A stretch of 64,000 nt of DNA. It comes from Taklimakanibacter albus (GTDB lineage: Bacteria; Pseudomonadota; Alphaproteobacteria; Rhizobiales; Aestuariivirgaceae). The notes under the pieces were generated by a model. It had not been told where the DNA came from. It ran no database searches and saw nothing but the letters and a program-made list of their open reading frames with translations. The stretch lies in contig NZ_JAENHL010000007.1 in assembly GCF_016595235.1 (NCBI RefSeq), forward strand, positions 1,772,765-1,836,764. The letters are read 5' to 3'. Of the stretch, positions 61,859-64,000 are shown piece by piece; position 1 is the first letter of the stretch, and each line of letters opens with the position of its first letter. A program made the translations under genes and the position numbers.

Positions 61859-62739
61859 GCGGCGCTCCCTTGTCTTTTGTCCATATGGCGCAGGCGGGAG
61901 AGCATCGCCAGGCAGACCGTCGCCGTGGCGAGCAGCACCACCGACATCGCAGCGCCTTGCGCCCAGTTCAGATTCTCGCTGATCTCGCGGCCGATGAGAG
62001 TGGCCACCATCATGCTCGCGGGTCCGCCAACCAGCGACGGCACCACGAAGAAGCCGGTGGACAGGACGAATACGAGCGTGAAGCCCGCGATGACACCCGG
62101 CAGGCATAAAGGCAACGTGACATGAATGAAGATCCGCAGCCCGGTCGCGCCGAGACCGCGCGCCGCCGTCGGGAGTTCGCGGGGGATGGAGGCGAGATTG
62201 GTGTAAAGCGGCAGCACGACATAGGGCAGGAGGACATGCACCATGACGGTGATCACCGCGCCCTTGCTGTACATGAAGCGCAGCGGCTGATCGATGAGTC
62301 CCAATGTGAGCAGGAGATCGTTCAGGACGCCGCGATATTGGAGCACCACCGTCCAGGCATAGGTGCGCAGCAATACGCTGGTCCATAGCGGGACCATCAC
62401 GCACGCACCGATAGCGGCGGCGCCGATGGCGGATGATCTCGACATCAGATAGGCGACCGGGAAGCCGAGCGCCGTGCAGATGGCGCCGACCAGGGCGCTC
62501 ATCCACAAAGTCCGCCACAGCACGGAAAGATAGGTCATGTCGAGAAGGGTCGAGAAATGGGCGGTTGAGAGGCCCCCATCGACCACACTGAGCGACAGAA
62601 AATCGAAGAGCGGCACGAAATAGAGCGCCACATAGAGGACGAGCGCGGGCGCCAGCAACAGCAAGGCCACCAGAGCCCGGCGGTTTCCGAGCGCCAGCCG
62701 GAGCGGTCTGCCGGACGATACAATGCTTGCTGCGGTCAT
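61855..62739 (-). CDS. PotB-like ABC permease
   Basis: A 294-residue inner-membrane permease: LVALLLLAPALVLYVALYF first helix, RTYAWTVVLQYRGVLNDLL, contact loop RELPTAARGLGATGLRIFIH (about residue 195) and TGFFVVPSLVGGPASMMVAT. This is the PotB/PotH pattern. ATG 62739 shares one base with the ATPase stop (TGATG), so translation is coupled. Confidence 0.85.
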   Translation of the reverse strand: MTAASIVSSGRPLRLALGNRRALVALLLLAPALVLYVALYFVPLFDFLSLSVVDGGLSTAHFSTLLDMTYLSVLWRTLWMSALVGAICTALGFPVAYLMSRSSAIGAAAIGACVMVPLWTSVLLRTYAWTVVLQYRGVLNDLLLTLGLIDQPLRFMYSKGAVITVMVHVLLPYVVLPLYTNLASIPRELPTAARGLGATGLRIFIHVTLPLCLPGVIAGFTLVFVLSTGFFVVPSLVGGPASMMVATLIGREISENLNWAQGAAMSVVLLATATVCLAMLSRLRHMDKRQGSAA

Positions 62740-63866
62740 CACGCGCGTCCGTCGGCGGGATAGATGAAGGCGCTGGTTTCGTCCCACTGCAGCGATACGG
62801 CGTCGCCCTGGGCGGCATGACTGCCGGCAGACAAGGCCCGGCTGAGATAGATGGCGCCGGAGGCGTGGCGCACGATGCGCGTCGTTGTCCCGCCGGTAAA
62901 CTGGACATCGATGAGAGTGCCGCTCACCCGAGAATCTGGTTTGCTATTGAGGCTCACGGCTTCTGGACGGACGGCGATCTCGACCTTGGCGCCGAGAGCG
63001 ATGCTCTTTCCCTCCGGCAGTTGCCCGGCCAGCACCTTTCCGCCATCGAGCTTCACCTGCCCCTTGCGGCCGGCAGTGGCGATGAGCTGACCTGGAAAGA
63101 AGTTATTGTCGCCGACAAAGTCCGCGACGAAGCGAGAGGATGGCCGATCATAAAGCTCACGCGGTGTCGCAAACTGGCTGAGCCCGCCCTGGTTGATGAC
63201 GGCGACCCTGTCGGAAAGACTGAGCGCCTCGTCTTGATCATGGGTGACGAAGACGACGGTGATCCCCAATTCGCGTTGGATCTGCTTGATCTCGATCTGC
63301 ATCTCCTCGCGCAGCTTCTTGTCGAGCGCGCCCAAGGGCTCATCCATCAGGAGAAGCGCCGGCTGAAAGACGATGGCGCGCGCCAGCGCGACGCGCTGCT
63401 GCTGTCCGCCGGACAGCTGATGCGGCAGCCTCTCCCCGAGGGCCGACAGGCGCATCCGCTCCAGCGCATTGGCGACCATGGGACCGCGCTTCGCCTTCTC
63501 GATGCCGCGCATCTTGAGCGGAAAGGCGATATTTTCGGCCGCGGTCATATGCGGGAAAAGCGCGTATTTCTGGAACACATGCCCGAAGTTGCGCCGGTGC
63601 GGCGGGATATCTGTCAGGCGCTCGCCGCCGAGAAACAGTTCCCCCGAATCAGGCTGTTCGAAGCCGGCTATGATCATCAGGAGAGTCGACTTGCCCGACC
63701 CGCTTGGGCCCAGCAGGGACACGAATTCACCGGCGGAAATGCCGAGAGTGACATCGTCCACCGCCACGGCCTGACCAAATTTCTTGCTGACCGCCTCAAC
63801 GCGCATCTCCCGTCCGGCCACCCTGGCCGTTCGGTCATCGGCAAGCCTCAACTGCTGCTCTCTCAT
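62739..63866 (-). CDS. PotA-like ABC ATPase
   Basis: A 375-residue ABC ATPase with Walker A GPSGSGKST, Q-loop [15 protein letters not shown], signature [15 protein letters not shown], Walker B LLLMDEPLGALD and a C-terminal TOBE domain (about 270-375). ATG 63866 is chosen because AGGGCGGA precedes it and a credible promoter lies just upstream; ATG 63911 is in frame but falls inside that promoter. It is the first gene of the right-end operon. Confidence 0.87.
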   Translation of the reverse strand: MREQQLRLADDRTARVAGREMRVEAVSKKFGQAVAVDDVTLGISAGEFVSLLGPSGSGKSTLLMIIAGFEQPDSGELFLGGERLTDIPPHRRNFGHVFQKYALFPHMTAAENIAFPLKMRGIEKAKRGPMVANALERMRLSALGERLPHQLSGGQQQRVALARAIVFQPALLLMDEPLGALDKKLREEMQIEIKQIQRELGITVVFVTHDQDEALSLSDRVAVINQGGLSQFATPRELYDRPSSRFVADFVGDNNFFPGQLIATAGRKGQVKLDGGKVLAGQLPEGKSIALGAKVEIAVRPEAVSLNSKPDSRVSGTLIDVQFTGGTTTRIVRHASGAIYLSRALSAGSHAAQGDAVSLQWDETSAFIYPADGRA

Positions 63867-63894
63867 TCGGTCGTTCCGCCCTGATATTTTTTCT

Positions 63895-63922
63895 AACATA
63901 TCAAGTGACATGTCAGAGTCAA
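63895..63922 (-). promoter_or_regulatory. Promoter with embedded palindrome upstream of the right-end operon
   Basis: On the minus strand a -35-like TTGACT (63917-63922) and a -10-like TATGTT (63895-63900) are 16 bases apart. The 10-base perfect palindrome TGACATGTCA (63906-63915) lies in the spacer, a standard place for a repressor such as the GntR protein encoded in the same operon. About 30 bases separate the -10 element from the first ATG. The remaining 75 bases to the right edge show no gene. Confidence 0.6.
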
Positions 63923-64000
63923 TAGGGCGTGTTTAGAGAACAGCGTCAGAGGAGGAAGCGCGGGACGAAACCCGGCGTATCGCGTTCAGAAGGAGAAGCG

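Noticed and set aside
61858-62908. Upstream extension of the PotC-like permease frame through the PotB-like gene
   Set aside because: The extension has no start signal, lies wholly within another gene and does not resemble a permease; the start near 61858 restores family length.

Overview
The window is GC-rich, densely packed chromosomal DNA with short gaps; no stretch over 300 bases lacks a gene. The organism looks like a soil- or plant-associated alphaproteobacterium, probably Hyphomicrobiales (Rhizobiales). This rests on a ChvE/GguA/GguB-type sugar transporter, the HutF branch of histidine degradation, RutR-controlled pyrimidine genes, several uptake operons for nitrogen compounds, and palindromic intergenic repeats of rhizobial type. 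I saw no rRNA, tRNA, CRISPR array, insertion sequence, integrase or prophage gene.

Layout, left half. 1-6039: histidine utilisation, with hutF (cut by the left edge) divergent from hutI-hutC-hutU-hutH; the HutH-like lyase lacks the Gly of the MIO-forming Ala-Ser-Gly triad. 6046-7108: a secreted Inh-like inhibitor and an HdeD-like membrane protein. 7200-14639 (minus): a glycine betaine/choline-type ABC system (proX, proV, fused double permease) in one operon with a choline-kinase-like phosphotransferase and a dimethylglycine/sarcosine dehydrogenase. 14833-16696: a DeoR regulator and an acetylpolyamine amidohydrolase/HDAC-like enzyme. 16922-18577 (minus): ArsR-AHSA1-VOC-AHSA1. 18660-21623: TraB/GumN-like protein, amidase, and a divergent SDR dehydrogenase. 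21873-27038: a polyamine-type ABC operon (potABC) followed by a 34-codon remnant of a binding-protein gene, then two tandem full-length binding-protein genes and a strong terminator. 27086-31545: serine hydrolase, RlpA, DadA-like and PuuB-like FAD enzymes.

Right half. 31562-35454 (minus): chvE-gguA-gguB. 35703-41166 (minus): a lysine-aminomutase-like radical SAM protein, RidA, a RocB-like M20 peptidase, an N-carbamoyl amino acid hydrolase, a small membrane protein and a lytic transglycosylase. 41397-43509: 2OG-Fe(II) oxygenase, a ClpP-like periplasmic protein, a 20-residue membrane peptide and a small secreted protein. 43622-49561: a pyrimidine-type ABC transporter plus dihydropyrimidinase, divergent from rutR across a near-perfect RutR box. 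49558-55337: GNAT, DUF302, GFA, methyltransferase, a secreted protein, enoyl-CoA hydratase, PaaK-like ligase and TetR. 55338-63866 (minus): a nine-gene block of PotABCD-like transporter, GntR/FCD regulator, thiol dioxygenase, class V PLP enzyme, Cys/Met-type PLP lyase and an aspartoacylase-family deacylase. This is the best candidate in the window for an uncharacterised catabolic system, probably for an organosulfur or N-acylated amino acid compound.

The common theme is scavenging of small nitrogen compounds (histidine, betaine/choline, polyamines, pyrimidines, D-amino acids, sulfur amino acids), each with its own transporter, regulator and first catabolic enzymes. Intergenic spaces carry at least four families of palindromic repeats, some as inverted pairs with compensating base changes in their stems.
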